64,000 nt of DNA from Vigna angularis (GCF_016808095.1 NC_068977.1:24081364-24145363); one strand, 5' to 3'. Positions 20,802 through 33,065 are shown, counted from the stretch's first letter. Notes: generated by a model from the letters alone, not told the origin. Program-made: numbers and translations.

Positions 20802-22389
20802 TTACTTTCCCTTTGGAACACCAACATTTCTAAAATAGTAGTTTCTAACTATATGACCAAGTGTATTGCAGTAAAAGCATGCATTAGTAGTAAGTTTACT
20901 CAGATCAATAAATTTCTTTGAGTTTATCCTATTACTTTTGGCTTTGTAACCAATACCTTGTTTGTAGATAGCTCTTCCAGAAGATCTCAACACAACATCA
21001 AGATTTTATTTACCTTGAGTGAATTTAGCCAATGTGTTGGTTAAGTATTGAATTTTCTCAACATGTAGAGAACAACTATCACACTCTTTCTCAATAATTT
21101 ATACTTCAGTCTCTATTGTCTTTGCAGATTTGAGAACTTCTTCAAGATCTTTTTCAAGCTTTTCATTGTCCTTCACAAGATTATTAATCCTGTATTCATA
21201 ATCTCTTCTCTCATATAATAATCGATTGACCTTATACTGAAGTCGCATGGCCTTTGCATGAACTTCCTGAAATGCATCCAGTAGCATATGATACTTGACT
21301 TCTATTGGTTCATTTTCAAAGTCAACATTACTGTCATCATCAGATTGTGCCGAGCCAGCCATGAAACATAGAGTTGACTCTTCTTCGCGATCACAATCTT
21401 CATTAGTGGAAGAATCTTCATCATTGTCTTCCCATGCAATATAGGCTTTCCTCTGTTTCCTGTTCTTATCCTAAGGATACTTGGAGAATTCTTTCTGCTT
21501 GTTCTTCAAGTCTGGACAGTCAAGCTTGATATGACCATCCTTTCCACATTCATAACATTGAACAACGTTGTTTCTTGAATTCTTCTTTCCTCTTCTAGAG
21601 AAACCTGCATTGTTAGTTGCAGAATTTTTATTTTTCATGAATCTGTCAAATTTTCTTACCATCATATTCATCATTTCTTTTTCTGGTATATCAGCATCTG
21701 AATCAGATTCAGGAATTTTTGCAACTTTCTTGCTTGTGGCTTTTAGAGCAATAGATTTCTTTTCTTCAATTTATCCTTCCTTCTTTAGCCTTCAAAGCTC
21801 CAATTCATGTTCTCTCAGTTTGCCAAACAAGGTTTGCATATTCTTGGTTGAGGCTTTTTAAGATATTTATGTTGATCTCTTATTTATCAAACACTTTCCC
21901 GAAAGCCATGAGGTGATTGACTATGTGTGTGAATCGTTTCTGTACCTCATAGATCATCTCACTAGCCTTCATTCTGAATAACTCATATTCTTGAATAAGA
22001 GAATTCTTTCTGGCCCTTTTCACTTCATCTGTTCCTTCATGTGTCACTTCAAGTACCTCCCACATTTCTTTGGCAGTCTTGCATTGTGATATCCTGAAAA
22101 GTTCATCCATGGTTAGTGCATAAGCAATAACATTTCTAGCCTTAACATCATATTGAGCTCTTCGGTTCTCATCTTGAGTCCACTCAGAAAAGTTTTTCAA
22201 AACAACTTTTCCATTAACAACATGAGTTGGCTCAAATGGACCGTTTAGAGTTGCATCCCAAACTCCTTTATCCATGGATTCAAGAAAGATTTGCATCCTT
22301 ATTTTCCAGAAAGCATAATTTTCTCCAGCAAATAGTGGTGGTCTATTTGTGGATGCACCTTCACCAAAAGTTTGAAAATTTAAAGTCAT
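20802..22389 (-). pseudogene. decayed gag of SIRE-like element
   Basis: Residues 1-169 (22389 to 21880) form a clean copia gag domain starting with MTLNFQTFGEG and including ENYAFWKIRM and KTAKEMWEVL. After a stop at 21880, gag homology continues in another frame with more stops. It shows a Glu- and Lys-rich linker, a zinc knuckle CYECGKDGHIKLDC near 21530, a coiled-coil segment at 21362-21099, and a second knuckle CFYCNTLGHIVRNYY near 20870 that lacks its last Cys. Two knuckles and a long coiled coil are characteristic of SIRE/Maximus gag. Protein product unlikely. Confidence 0.8.
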
Positions 22390-22456
22390 TTCTCAGGATC
22401 AGTAGATTTAAGGAAAAAGATAATCGACTTGTTTTTCAAATATCTTATGAAAATCA

Positions 22457-22468
22457 GCTCTAGTGCCA
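22457..22468 (-). other. primer binding site of SIRE-like element
   Basis: On the minus strand TGGCACTAGAGC follows the 5' LTR by two bases. It resembles the initiator tRNA-Met site TGGTATCAGAGC with a few changes. Confidence 0.65.
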
Positions 22469-22470
22469 AT

Positions 22471-22862
22471 TGTTGAAAACAGAATGGCTTAATTTCTCAC
22501 ACCAAGAGGGGGTGAATTGGTGAAATGTAAAAACAAAGTTTTCTTTAAATCTTTTTCACAAGGAAAAAGACTTGTTTATGCAGCGAAAATATAATCGATT
22601 TAATGCAGTTTGTAGTCGACTGAATAAAAAGTGCAGGGATAGAAAGATCAAACACTTGGTTTTTATACTGGTTCGGCCAAGCCTACATCCAGTGTCTTCC
22701 AACCACAGAAAGCCAATGCACTATAAGGATCAAGGTTTTTACAACAAGGTTTTTATAGAGACCTCACGTCAAAAATATAAAACACCTCTCTAACCCTCTA
22801 ATCAAAATATAGGCATATACAAAACAGGCTAGTAGCAAGAATCCTCTCTCCTGCAGTCCAAC
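22471..22862 (-). repeat. truncated 5' LTR of SIRE-like element
   Basis: It aligns with the first 390 bp of the copy at 16518 apart from an internal deletion of about 40 bp near 22560. It stops at 22862 where the family Y LTR starts. Confidence 0.8.
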
Positions 22863-25037
22863 TGTTGAAAGGCTTTTAGGTCGCACTAAAAGTCAACAAA
22901 CCCTAGTCCTCACTAATGTAGTATAGGACAACCAGGAAATCAATCCGTAGACTCAGTGAAAATCAAGTTTAGAAAATGTAAAGTTAGATCTTGTATTATT
23001 TATTAACTACCTAAACTAGGTGGGGACATTAAATGAAATTAAAAGAAAGGAAACTAAAAAGAAAAGAGAAAAGAAATATGTTTTTTAAAAAAAAGAAGAA
23101 AATAAAATGTAATTTGAAATAATAGAAAAGAAATGAGAATAGAACTCTAAACTACCTAAACAGAAACAAAAATGAAACTACTATGAGAACTTAAATGCAA
23201 CTAAAATGATCCGGAACTAATGAGCATTATTACTGCCTAATAACAGAATCTAAAGATTATCACTGCAATCGGTAAATGATGCAAGAAAACAAGAAAATAA
23301 ACCTAACTAAGAATGCTAAGAGCAGTGGAACATATAACAAAACTTAAATGGAAGGAAAATAAAATCATAATCAAAACTACGACTATTCTAACATCAAGTC
23401 AACAGAAATACTGAAAATGAAGAAGCAAACTAAAGATATTGGATAGAAAGCAAACAACACGGGCAAATGTGCAATAAATTGAATGAAAGAGTCTTAATTC
23501 CTCTTCAGAAAGACATTCCGAGAAATTTAAGCCCTCCTTGGGGTCTTTTGAGTTCGTATTTCAGAACTTAAAATGGAAATTCTCACTCAATTATTCAATC
23601 AATACACACTTTCACAAGAACAGGATTACAACACTGAGATTGCAGAATTAAAATCACACAAATCAGAATTAATAAAAGAAAAAGAATAGAAACACAAAAC
23701 CGAATGAGTCTTTATGCATTGGACTCATCTCTGACTCGAGACGACATCTCGATAAAGAATGCTCACTACGGAGTCATTTGATTCCAAAAGGAATTGCAAA
23801 GATGGAGAGAATCAGAGTCCAATTCAATTTCTCAAACAAAACAAGCACAGAAATCAAAAGTAGTGAACAAAATCAAAACGCAAACAAGAAATGAGAAAGA
23901 AGCACGAAATTGCACTTTATTAACATGAGAAAGAAAATTACACACTACCAGATTCAACAATGGACTCACGGTCTGTCACTCTCGCAAGCTTATCGGCGAA
24001 ATCCAGCAACCAATTACTCCTACGAAAGCGTAAAAGCCCTAAACTAAAGACGAAATCTAAAATTGCAGAGTCTAGAAGTGTAAAGTGTATATAGTGTGTC
24101 TGTTTACATGGTGAAAGCCCTTTATATAGGATCGAAGAAAGAAAAATAGAAAAGGAAGGGGGAAAAGAAAATGGGAGAGGGGGAACCTTGCTGTGACGCT
24201 TCGAGCTTCACCTTGATCCAACGGTCTCCAAAAGCTTTGCGCTCCAAACCCTCCGATCCACTTAAGCTTCGGTCAGCTTCTTCTCCGGCGAGGATCACGC
24301 TCCGGTCATGTCTTCAGCTCCACCGGTCAGGTTCTTCTTTGGGTAAGTGGCGAGAGCTTTTCTTCTCCCTTGCTTCTCTCGCACAAGCCCTAGCTTAAGT
24401 GTTTCTTCTCTCCAAATGCCAGCACATTGAATTCTTTCTCCAAATGAATTATGCACGAGAAGACCCCCAAGGGAACTGCAGTTGCCAGCCTCCAAAACGG
24501 CACCGTTGCACTAAATCTACAAGCCCAATTCCAGTGCAGTGTATCAGTGCATTCCAGCAGCAATGTTGTGCACTTTCCTTACCAATCCAGCAACAGTGGC
24601 CCAATTCTTCAATCTGTAGTAGGGCCCAGCAGTGTGCAGCAGCTTCCTATCAACCCATTGTTTCAATAGATTCAATCCTTCTAATCTTCTAGCCTTGACC
24701 AAAAATAATCAGGCCACTCTGTAGTTAAAAAAATCAATTACAACTAAAAGGCTAAACAACACAAATAGAGTATTTAAGCAATTACCAAAATTAAAAATCT
24801 AATTAAGCAAAAATAAAGAAAATAATTTTTGTCAAAATATTTTCTAAAACATTAATTTTCTAATTATTAACAAAAACTAAAAATTACCTTTAAAAACCTA
24901 TTTTTAACTAAAATTCTACAAAACTAAAGAATTTAAAGAAAAACCTAAAACTATCCTAATTCTACACAGTTAAAGACTAAAATAGACTAACATAAACTCT
25001 TAAACACAGAAAAGAATGCAAAAATGGAGAGTTATCA
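22863..25037 (-). repeat. family Y LTR, minus strand, with adjacent polypurine tract
   Basis: On minus it starts TGATAACTCTCC and ends TTTCAACA. Just to the right, minus-strand GTTTAAGTGAGGGGGTG is a purine tract, so this was a 3' LTR rather than a solo LTR, and the rest of its element is gone. Shared segments, such as the GACTCGAGACGACATCTCG block near 23745, match the plus-strand copy at 47462-50802. It is flanked on the left by CCAAC; no matching right copy was seen. Confidence 0.7.
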
Positions 25038-26105
25038 CACCCCCTCACTTAAACAACTGCCCTCCTAGGTAGGGACAACTAAAAAGAAAAAGCAAAAAGT
25101 GATTAACCTTTTCACTAAAACAGTTTCACAGTTACAATGAAAGTGAATAGAAAATAACTATAACAAAAAGGCCTTCCTTCGACAAACGAACCGGAAGAGT
25201 CCAGCAAAAACCTTTCTTCGACAAACGAACCGAAAGCAACAACTCTGTCAACTTGAAGAGAACCGATCCGACCTTTGACACACAAAGCGCGAGCTTCTCC
25301 TATTCACAAGACTTGACAAGAGCAGGAATTTGCACTTGAGAACTTCCTGTGATTTCATTGTATTCTCAAATTCGCAAAAGTTACCTTCTAAAGTGTTTGA
25401 CAAAGGTTTATATAGCCTACTGGTCTGAAACTGAAGAGATGCATTAAAACTGCCCGTGATAATCGATTATTATAAGTGATAATTGATTATTTGTGAGACT
25501 TGGAATAATTTAGAATATTTATTCTTCAACCGATCGGTTCTAGTTCTTCACCTCCTTTTACCGTTCAGTTTGAGCCCTGATTGCCTTCTGTCGTTCGGTT
25601 TGAGTTTGACACCGTTCGGTCTACAACTTGTGTTCAGTCAGTGTTCACCCTGTGTTCGGTCTTGAACTGCTATACAATGCCAAGCCTTCAACTACTACAT
25701 ACCGTTCGGTCTTCTAACTGTGTTCGGCCATGAACATTGTTCGGTCTTTATTGACCGTTCGGTCTTCTAGCTATATTCGGCCATGAACAGTGTTCGGCCT
25801 TTATCTATTATATGTCATTCGGCCTTCAACTGCTTAGTGACCATTCAACCTTAATTTGATACGACCGTTCGGTCACGGTCATGCCTTCCACTGCTTGGTC
25901 TTGGTCATAACTTTACCTCTCGATCATGAAGTCTACCGTTCGGTCTGGATGTCTTCTCTTATGCAGAAATGCTTTTAAACTCTCATACAACATAAGTCTT
26001 CTTATTCTTCACTTTGTAACATCATCAAAATCATTATCTTCAATATACCAATGCTCCTCATTAGTAACAGATATGACTTGCTATAGTCTATGTTTGACAT
26101 TGTTA
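25038..26105 (-). repeat. probable LTR with ACCGTTCGGT array
   Basis: On minus the order is an array of ACCGNNCGGT words, a TATA box (GGCTATATAAACC near 25410), then a transcribed-looking region with a doubled TTCGTTTGTCGAAG segment at 25180-25240. That order is what U3, R and U5 of an LTR would give. The termini are not defined, so the family is unassigned. Confidence 0.45.
25530..25945 (-). repeat. spaced array of ACCGTTCGGT words
   Basis: ACCGTTCGGT and its variants TGTTCGGCC, TGTTCGGTC and CCGTTCAGT recur at least fifteen times at irregular 20-40 bp spacing, often followed by CTTCAACT or CTTTATT. The word is an inverted repeat (ACCG/CGGT). Confidence 0.75.
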
Positions 26106-26600
26106 TAGTGTGTTATTTGCTATGATGTTATTTTTTTTTGTTCACCCTTGCATGTTGTGGATATGATTTCCACCTACGATGATCATACTTGTATGAGAGT
26201 ATATGGTGTTACAGATGAGGCTAAAGTGCAGTAGATTGACGAGAGAAGGAAAAATAGTGTTTTGTATTTAATTTTGCTATTTAATTTTCTTTTCGGACTT
26301 GGTGTTTTGTAAAGAACCTATGTTTTAAGTTTTCGTGTTTTGTAAGGACATCGTTTATAATTGCGATTTTTGCTTCCGCGATATACTTAAATAAATATGT
26401 TTAATATATGAAGAGAACGTTTTTATACAATTTGTATCGAGAAGAATTTATATTTCTTTTACACGTGGCATTTTACCAAGGGTATTACATTTGGTATCAA
26501 AGCATGGTTTTCAAAAAACCTTTGGACTTTTGGGGAGTGAGTGATGAATCAATACTTTCTACTATTCACTTAGCTTATTGTACTACATTTGATTAGAAAA
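26106..26600 (+). repeat. 3' part of a gypsy LTR with initiator-Met primer site
   Basis: The stretch ends ...GTATTACA at 26489. It is followed at 26492-26503 by TGGTATCAAAGC, a one-base variant of the initiator tRNA-Met primer site. The upstream text, with GCGATTTTTGCTTCCGCG and ACTTAAATAAA, is like Tekay/Del-type LTRs. The element is truncated at about 26600, and no gag follows. Confidence 0.6.
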
Positions 26601-27950
26601 TTGTGCTTAATTATCCAATATTTTCTCAGTTTTGATATTTGGGCTTAATTTCACTAGTAATTCTTACTTTAGTTAATTTGAATTATCTAAGGCTAATTTT
26701 CTCCATTATTAATTGCAGGAAATTGTTTGGAATATTATTTTGGGATTTCAAGAGGGCAAGAACGTCAACAATCACTCTCCACATAGGGGTTTTAGATTTA
26801 ATTATTGTGTAAATTCGTTTTTAGTGGCTTTTTTAAAAGAATTAGTACATTGGGCCGTTTTTGGTCATTTTTAGGATTTGGCCCATCTTTTATTTTGACC
26901 TAGGGTTGTGTGAAAAAGGGGGCAGACCCCAAACACACCTCTCACTCTCTCATTTACGCTTTCTAAGCTTTGGACAACAACGGGGAGCTCCCCCAATTTG
27001 GGGTTTTAGGTTTTTCATTTACAATTTGATGCACTTTCAATTCCAGTAATGCAATTCTGTTTCCTTCTCTTTGCCATTTCGATTCTGCATTTACTTCCGT
27101 TCTCATTTTGGCATTGCACTTTTGTTTTAGAGTTTTGATTTTGTTTCCCAATTTCAATTGGTTTTCTATGCCGGCTACGTTTTTCCTCCATTCACTTGCG
27201 TTTTCCAGGATTGTCTCATTTCCATTTTGATTTCTGTTTTCATTTTAGGGGTTAGGGTTTTCGTTCCAGCTTGTGCATTTCGTTTTCCAACTTGTGCATT
27301 TTGTTTTCCAGCTTTGAATTAAATTCATTATGTTTATGGAAGCTTAATTTTGTGGGTTGGTGATTAGTGAGGTTGCAAAGGTTTTCTTGAGATTATTGGA
27401 GCGTAATTGTAGTTCTATTTTGTGTGCCCCTGCATATATGCAATTTGTTATGTGCAATTGGTCCTCGCTTAGTGGTCTAATTTAAGCATGATAATCTTCG
27501 CTTAGTTGATTACTGTGTGTGTGCAAAATTGATGAATTTGTGTGAGTGTGTTTGCTTAATTCGCATTTTATGAAGACCATTTTAGACTTCGCTTAGTTCT
27601 CTATTTTGTGTTGGATTAAGGGTCATATGACTGAGTATCTGTTGTAAATCTATGATTGGAAACAAGTGCAACCGAGCTAGCACTAACCTGTCTTTAATCT
27701 ACGTTTAAATTCGTGTTTTAGTTTGGTTAAATTCAAGTCACGAAACCACCTTCAAAAACCCCCCACCATGTGTTTGACCCAATTCCTGAACCACACATTG
27801 GTCCTTGAAAGACGACCTAGGAGTCACTTCCTAGTCTATACTATAGTTAATTGCATATTAATTTGACTCTAGTACGACCTCGATCAGTGAGTTCAACTAG
27901 CTTTGTTGTGTGATTATGATGTTTGTATGATTATTTTCACTAATGTGTTT
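26601..27950 (+). repeat. probable Tat/Athila-type LTR remnant
   Basis: It may start at TGTGCTTAATTATCC (about 26601) and contains GAAAGACGACCTAGGAGTCA and ACTCTAGTACGACCTCGATC near 27805-27890, a phrase I associate with U5 ends of legume gypsy LTRs. No target duplicate could be matched, so the ends are approximate. No ORF of interest. Confidence 0.45.
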
Positions 27951-28439
27951 GTGTTTTAAATAAAAAAGATGTCGAGATGGACAAGAACTCCTACTCCTAT
28001 ATGAGGGTCAAGTAGGGCTGTTTGCATGAGATTTTTTCAAGATCTCTAGAGAACTCATGAATACGAGGCACGCGCATGGTCTAGTGAGCGCAATACAGTG
28101 ATAACATCAATGATTGTGGGGGTGTATTGTCATTGATAGACCTTTAACACACGTCAAGTTTCCTTGGTTCATATAGGTTGTTATACTAACCACATTGTAT
28201 GTTAATTTTCTCGATTTAAGACTAATTCATATAGCTTGCTATACTTCTCTCATGCATTACATCTTATAAAACCCAGGAAAATTCTTTTCTTCTTTCTTTC
28301 AATCATTCCTTCTCATCTTTTGCGATATGTGGGGAATTATTATAAACTTGTATTGCAAACTAGTTTTTTTTAAAGCAACGAAGAACATTGCATGATGAGT
28401 GTTTATTCTCTACACAGTCAAATTTCTCTTTCCCCAAGG
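27951..28439. other. unassigned intergenic DNA
   Basis: No gene or boundary recognised. Confidence 0.3.
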
Positions 28440-28629
28440 ATCGAGATGTAGATTTTGTGAACGATTTTGATCACGACGTAAGGTGTAAACTCCAGAGGCA
28501 GCTTTCCCATCTTTTATTTTACTCTATAAATAGTGCATTCTTTTGCTCTTCCAAAACACATAACATTTTCTCTCATTCTTCTTTCCTCTTAGTTTCATCC
28601 TCTCTCCTTTTCTTTCCTAAAAATATCTT
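28440..28629 (+). promoter_or_regulatory. promoter-like segment cut by the CACTA element
   Basis: GACGTAAGG lies at 28476, followed by CTATAAATAG at 28523, then a CT-rich run of about 90 bp resembling a plant 5' leader. The CACTA element starts at 28630. No ORF was recognised after the element (31553 onward), so the gene it served is unknown and the promoter call rests on motifs only. Confidence 0.4.
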
Positions 28630-29199
28630 CACTAGTACAGTTAAGGGAAATGGCACCGGTTATTTTTGTTGATAGACACCGGTTCCTGAACCGAGGTATA
28701 TTCAGGCGAGGTAAAAAGCGGTGGACTTTATGCCTCGGTTTTAAAACGGGACATATAATGATACCATTAGGCCTCGGTTCTAATAACCGAAATCGTTTCA
28801 CTCCCTTTACTGCCTCGGTTGGAGCCTGAACCGAGGCAGTAAGGTCCTTTTTTTATTTTTTTTTCTTCTTCTTTAGCCATTCCTATCATTTTGGTGCCTC
28901 AAGCTTCTTTTATGTCTTTGCTCAAGCTTCTTGACAAAAAAAATTCACAAACAAACCAAACCAAACAAGCTTAAATCACGCTTCAATGGCAGACAAAACA
29001 ATTTTTTTGGTACAAAGGATCCTTCTCAGATTCAATTCAACAAATCAATTTAACAAGTAAAGTCAGATTCAATTTAACAAAGGAACCAAACAAATCAAAA
29101 CAAAATCAAATCTTCGATGTGAACTCAGATTCAATTCAAAATGAACTCAGATTCAATTCAAAACAAAAAGAAATGAAATCTGAAAAAAAAAGCTTCTGG

Positions 29200-29590
29200 A
29201 TTCGCCTCCGCCACCTCAATCGCCGCATCCGCCTCCGCCATCACCGTTGCCTCTGTCGCTTCTCCTCCTCCTCCGCCACATCCTCTGCATTCGCCTCCGC
29301 GCCCTCCGCATTCGCCCCCGCGCCCTCTGCATCCGCCTCCGCCACAAGGCCCCCATCCCCGCACCGTTCTTCTCCGTTACAGAGCCTCAATCCCAGCATT
29401 CTCATCACTGTCAATTCCTCCTCCGCCACCTCAATCGTCGCTTCTCCTCCTCCTCCGCCGCGCCCTCCGCATCCGCCACCGCCATGCCGATATTCTCCTC
29501 CAGCCGCCGCATCTCATCGGAGATTGTCCACTCCTCTGTCGCGCGCTGCTCTTCCTCCGCCGCCGCCGACTACGCGATGCCTCTCCTTCC
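29200..29590. repeat. GC-rich low-complexity block inside the CACTA element
   Basis: CGCC, TCCGCC and CTCCGC repeats give a sharp GC rise. Several overlapping frames are open here (for example 29119-29652) and read as Ser/Ala/Pro runs. The open frames follow from base composition. A captured host fragment is possible but no domain is recognisable. Confidence 0.5.
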
Positions 29591-29689
29591 TCTACTGCTC
29601 TTTACGGAAACAGTGGCAGATCTGGGGCTGGCAGTGGCGTGGTGTGGTTTAGTTGTGGGAGGTTCGTGGGGGTAAGGTAAGGAAGAAGC

Positions 29690-29828
29690 GAGAGCGAGAG
29701 GAGAATCCAAGAGCGAGAGGAGGCGAGAGGAGGCGAGAGCTTGGGAGGGAGGCGAGAGCCAGGGGAGGCGAGAGCGAGGGGAGGGGAGGGGAGGGGAGGC
29801 GAGAGCCAGGGGAGGGAGGGAGGGAGGG
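29690..29828 (+). repeat. G-rich tract with quadruplex potential
   Basis: Consecutive GAGGGGAGGGG and GGGAGGGAGGG blocks give many runs of three or more G separated by one to four bases. The solo LTR begins exactly at its end, and part of the same tract resumes after it (31134-31165). Confidence 0.7.
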
Positions 29829-31131
29829 TGATGGACAAATTTGTAAGCACCAAAATATGATGTCACAAACTTGTTTCACAATCGGCAAGTATGACCGAAT
29901 CGTTCAAGTAATAAACTTGGTAAGACCAAGTATCGTTCTTCCCAAAGGACTCACGGCCTAGTTTAGTTATGTGATTTCTTGATTAGCTAAGACTTAAAGA
30001 CGATATATTTGGAGTTTATATGCAAAAGACGAAAATTAAATATGTATGCATGAAGTTTGATCAATGGCAAAGACAAAAGATAAACACTTTCAATGGAATA
30101 TATGAATGAATATGTTGTTGGGGATCAATTTCATCTCATCCACTCTCATACATTTTAGGAATTCAACATTCAAATCATCATTGTTAATGTCACTCTCTAA
30201 AGTACCATTCTAGATGGCTTCTCCCTAATCACGAGTTCATACAATTCCTAGCATTCCTAATGATTAGTTCATAAGTGCAGGAGCTTAACGACAACCAATA
30301 TAATATTGGGAGAAATTCCCCGGATCTAGACTTCCCCGTACGTGTCCGTATCGACAAAACCAATAATCATGCATTAGAATGAGTTAAACAATGCAAGCAT
30401 TAAGAAAAGAGGAAAAACCCTAACTAATGATGAAAGAAAGCATAAGTCTTAATTAAAAGATGCAAGCATAAATTCCATATATGAGAGCTTCAAGAGATTA
30501 CATTGATTCCCCAACAAACATACAAAGTTTAGTTCACCATATTCATGGTGAACCTAGATGAATTACAATGAAAGTATGAAAGAATAAACCCAATAAAGGT
30601 GAAGAGGTAGCCTGAGCATCCAAGATCCTCCTTCAAAGGGGTGGAAGAGAGAGTTTTTGCCTCGTTTCTGCCAAAGATACCTAACCCTAGGAAACCCTAA
30701 AGCTTAAATACCATTCGTAAATTACAAAAAGTCAAGCTCAAGCCCATTAAAGTGCCGCTCAGCGGTAAAATACCGCTCAGCGGTGATTGCGCGTCTCGTT
30801 TTCTCCCCTCAGCGGCCATTTTGCCCCTCAGCGGACCTCCCGCAACCTCTTGAGTGCCGCTCAGCGGTAAAATGCCGCTGAGCGGTGACTTCGGCTTCTC
30901 CTTTTTCACTCTTTGATTCCTTTTCTGATTCCCTCTCTCTCACTCTTCACTTCTTTCACTAAATTCACCTTAAAACCTGCACAAAAACACTGAAATCAAG
31001 CATAAACCTGTCCAGCTCTCTTATTTCTGAAAATATGGATAAAAGTATGATTTCAAGCTAGTTTCTAAGTCTAAAGGTTGCTTTTAGTATCAATTTTAAG
31101 CATGAAAATAACAGTTTTTCAACTGTTATCA
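29829..31131 (-). mobile_element. solo LTR of Athila-like family nested in the CACTA element
   Basis: On minus it starts TGATAACAGTTG and ends TTTGTCCATCA. Its U5 phrase near 29895-29945 (ACGATACTTGGTCTTACC on minus) matches the U5 style of the Athila-like LTR at 8984-10352. Flanks are GAGGG and CAGGG, a one-mismatch 5-bp duplication. No primer site or interior is present, so it is a solo LTR left by recombination. It inserted after the CACTA element. Confidence 0.75.
30745..30890. repeat. array of CCGCTCAGCGG inverted repeats
   Basis: CCGCTCAGCGG or a close variant (CCCCTCAGCGG, CCGCTGAGCGG) occurs six times, in pairs such as CCGCTCAGCGGTAAAATACC. Each is a 5-bp inverted repeat around one base. 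It lies in the U3 region of the solo LTR. Confidence 0.8.
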
Positions 31132-31738
31132 CAGGGCCAGGGGAGGGAGGGAGAGTCGGGGAGGCGAGAGTGCGGAGGGATCTAGGTTAACTTGGGGAAA
31201 ATTTTGGGGAAAAAAAGAGAGGCTTATATGCCTCGGGTCTGAGCAGTAGAGGCTTATGCCTCGGGTCTGAGCAGTAGAGGCTTATGCCTCGGTCCTTCCT
31301 ACTAACCGATGCCGTATACTTCTTTCACCTCGGGTTTTTCTTAACCGCGTCAGAAACTGCGTCAGACACTGATAATTAGGCACCGGTTGCCTTCACAACC
31401 GAAGTGATATCTCTTTTTGGCACCGGTCTCGTCTGAACCGAGGCCTATAAAGTCTCGTTAATTACGAAACTGCCACCGTGTCTGAATAGGCAGCGGTTTT
31501 GTATAAAAAGAGGTCTATTTGTGCGAGTTTAAAAGTATATTTTGTACTAGTGCTTGGTTTTATTTTCTACTCTTTTTAGAGTTCCTTGCTAGTTTTGATA
31601 TCTTTAGAAATTTATGGGATGTTCGTGTTGTATCTTGGGAGATTTGCACAATACACCACAAATAAATTCTTAAAGAGAGTGATCTACACGTCTCAAAAAA
31701 TCTTTGTTTGTGGTTTTTATTATCTTTTCTACGACATG

Positions 31739-31905
31739 AGACTTGAATGTTGGAAGGGATTGTTGCTGTAACTTCATACTTATTCCAATGCATGTTAAGA
31801 AGAGGGCCATGACAATAGTATAAGCTTTATTATGCTTCATTGTGTTGTAGCATAGAGAAAAGGAATGAGAAGAAAAAGGGTGAAGTTGATGTATTATGTG
31901 TTATT
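31739..31905 (-). pseudogene. fragment of the small membrane-protein gene family
   Basis: The stretch ACTTGAATGTTGGAAGGGAT to GGGTGAAGTTGATG matches 35985-36135, the start region and upstream flank of the family copy there, with indels. Only the first codons and leader correspond; no open frame remains. It lies close to the right end of the CACTA element. Confidence 0.55.
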
Positions 31906-32998
31906 TCTCTTTGGTTTTTCCCCTTCATTTTGCACTTTTTTTATCTTTATGACTAGCTAGAATGCAAGCTCCACAACCATCAGTCACTGATAAAGCTCCC
32001 GAGATTTTCCATCATGATTCTCTTACCATTGCATTATTATTAGATTAATATAATATTGATTAGGTAGAGCATAAGTATTCTCTTATAAATAAAAAAAACA
32101 GATCTAAACGTCTAATCGAAATTATAAGTATAACACCACAATAACAATGTAATTGAGCTTTAAAATTTGAGAATAAAGATATGGACAAAAGACATAATGG
32201 TATATTCAAATTGTCATAGAAAAATAGATTAAAGGATACACTGTATTGCTTCTATGCATAAGCATTTGACATGCAAAATGTCAAACTAATCCATCTATTG
32301 TTCAGATGAAAACTCCAGTAATTATACATCAGAACACTTCAAATTGAACTTCATCATGAGATAGCATAATTATGGCAATAGGGTACCCATATCAAGATCA
32401 TCACAATCCTCACACAGAAAAAAAGTATAATAAAATTGTTCAACTTTCCGATCAAGGAGAGAGCGAATCATGAATCAAATAGGCTATATAGCAAATTACT
32501 ACGGATTGTGTGTTGGTTTCCAATTTAGAGAATAATCCCTAAACATTCGACATCAAAGTTGATCTAGTATAACTTTAAAGTATATGATGTATCTAACCAT
32601 ATAGTTTTAAAGTATATGAGAATCGTACTTTCTTTTAACCTGTCTTCCCACATGTTTAGTTTCATTATATGATTTTTGTTTTCAACGATCCTGAAGTAGC
32701 TATGACAGATGGCAAAATGAGTTCGACGAATGAGAGTTTTCACCTTGTTAGAAACTCGACCTACTAATCCATTTTTTTAAATTAAAAATTAAAATAAAAA
32801 ATCATTTAAAAAATTATTTCTTTTGTATTATATTACTTAAAATAATATTGTAATTTAAATTATTAACATTTACAAATTAAATTTTAATATTATTTATAAT
32901 AGAATAATTTAACATGTAATAATTATTTTAATTTATTTTATTATAGTAATTAAATTAATTAATTATATTTTAGAAAATATTGATATAAGTAAGTGTGG

Positions 32999-33003
<5 letters not shown>
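31906..33003. other. AT-rich intergenic DNA
   Basis: No gene or repeat boundary was recognised. The last 250 bp are almost entirely A and T. Confidence 0.4.

Positions 33004-33056
<53 letters not shown>
33004..33056. repeat. (AT)n microsatellite
   Basis: About 26 uninterrupted AT units within a wider AT-rich stretch. Confidence 0.95.

Positions 33057-33065
<9 letters not shown>

Larger units (their letters stand above)
16518..22862 (-). mobile_element. SIRE/Maximus-like copia element lacking pol
   Basis: The element is on the minus strand. Its 3' LTR (16518-17925) is preceded, in its own direction, by a purine tract (17926-17940). Its 5' LTR (22471 onward) is preceded by a primer site and truncated at 22862, where another LTR starts. 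Between them are a decayed gag with two CCHC zinc knuckles and a separate ORF at 19146-20168. No protease, integrase, RT or RNase H remains, so it is non-autonomous. The two LTRs differ by indels and many substitutions, so it is much older than the gypsy and Athila-like insertions. Confidence 0.8.
28630..31552. mobile_element. non-autonomous CACTA (En/Spm-type) DNA transposon
   Basis: It starts CACTAGTACA and ends TGTACTAGTG, perfect 10-bp terminal inverted repeats, flanked by the 3-bp duplication CTT (28627-28629 and 31553-31555). Both CACTA signature and 3-bp duplication match the superfamily. Subterminal zones (28660-28850 and 31215-31510) are filled with GGCACCGGTT, AACCGAGGC and GCCTCGGTT in both orientations. 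It encodes no transposase. The interior has a GC-rich low-complexity block, a G-rich tract and a nested solo LTR. Confidence 0.93.

Noticed and set aside
28440..28629. Pararetrovirus promoter (TATA plus GACGTAAG)
   Set aside because: No pararetroviral coding sequence nearby; the motifs also occur in ordinary plant promoters.
29119..29888. Several overlapping open frames on both strands
   Set aside because: Frames are open because GC-rich simple repeats lack stop codons; Ser/Ala/Pro runs, no motif, inside a CACTA element.
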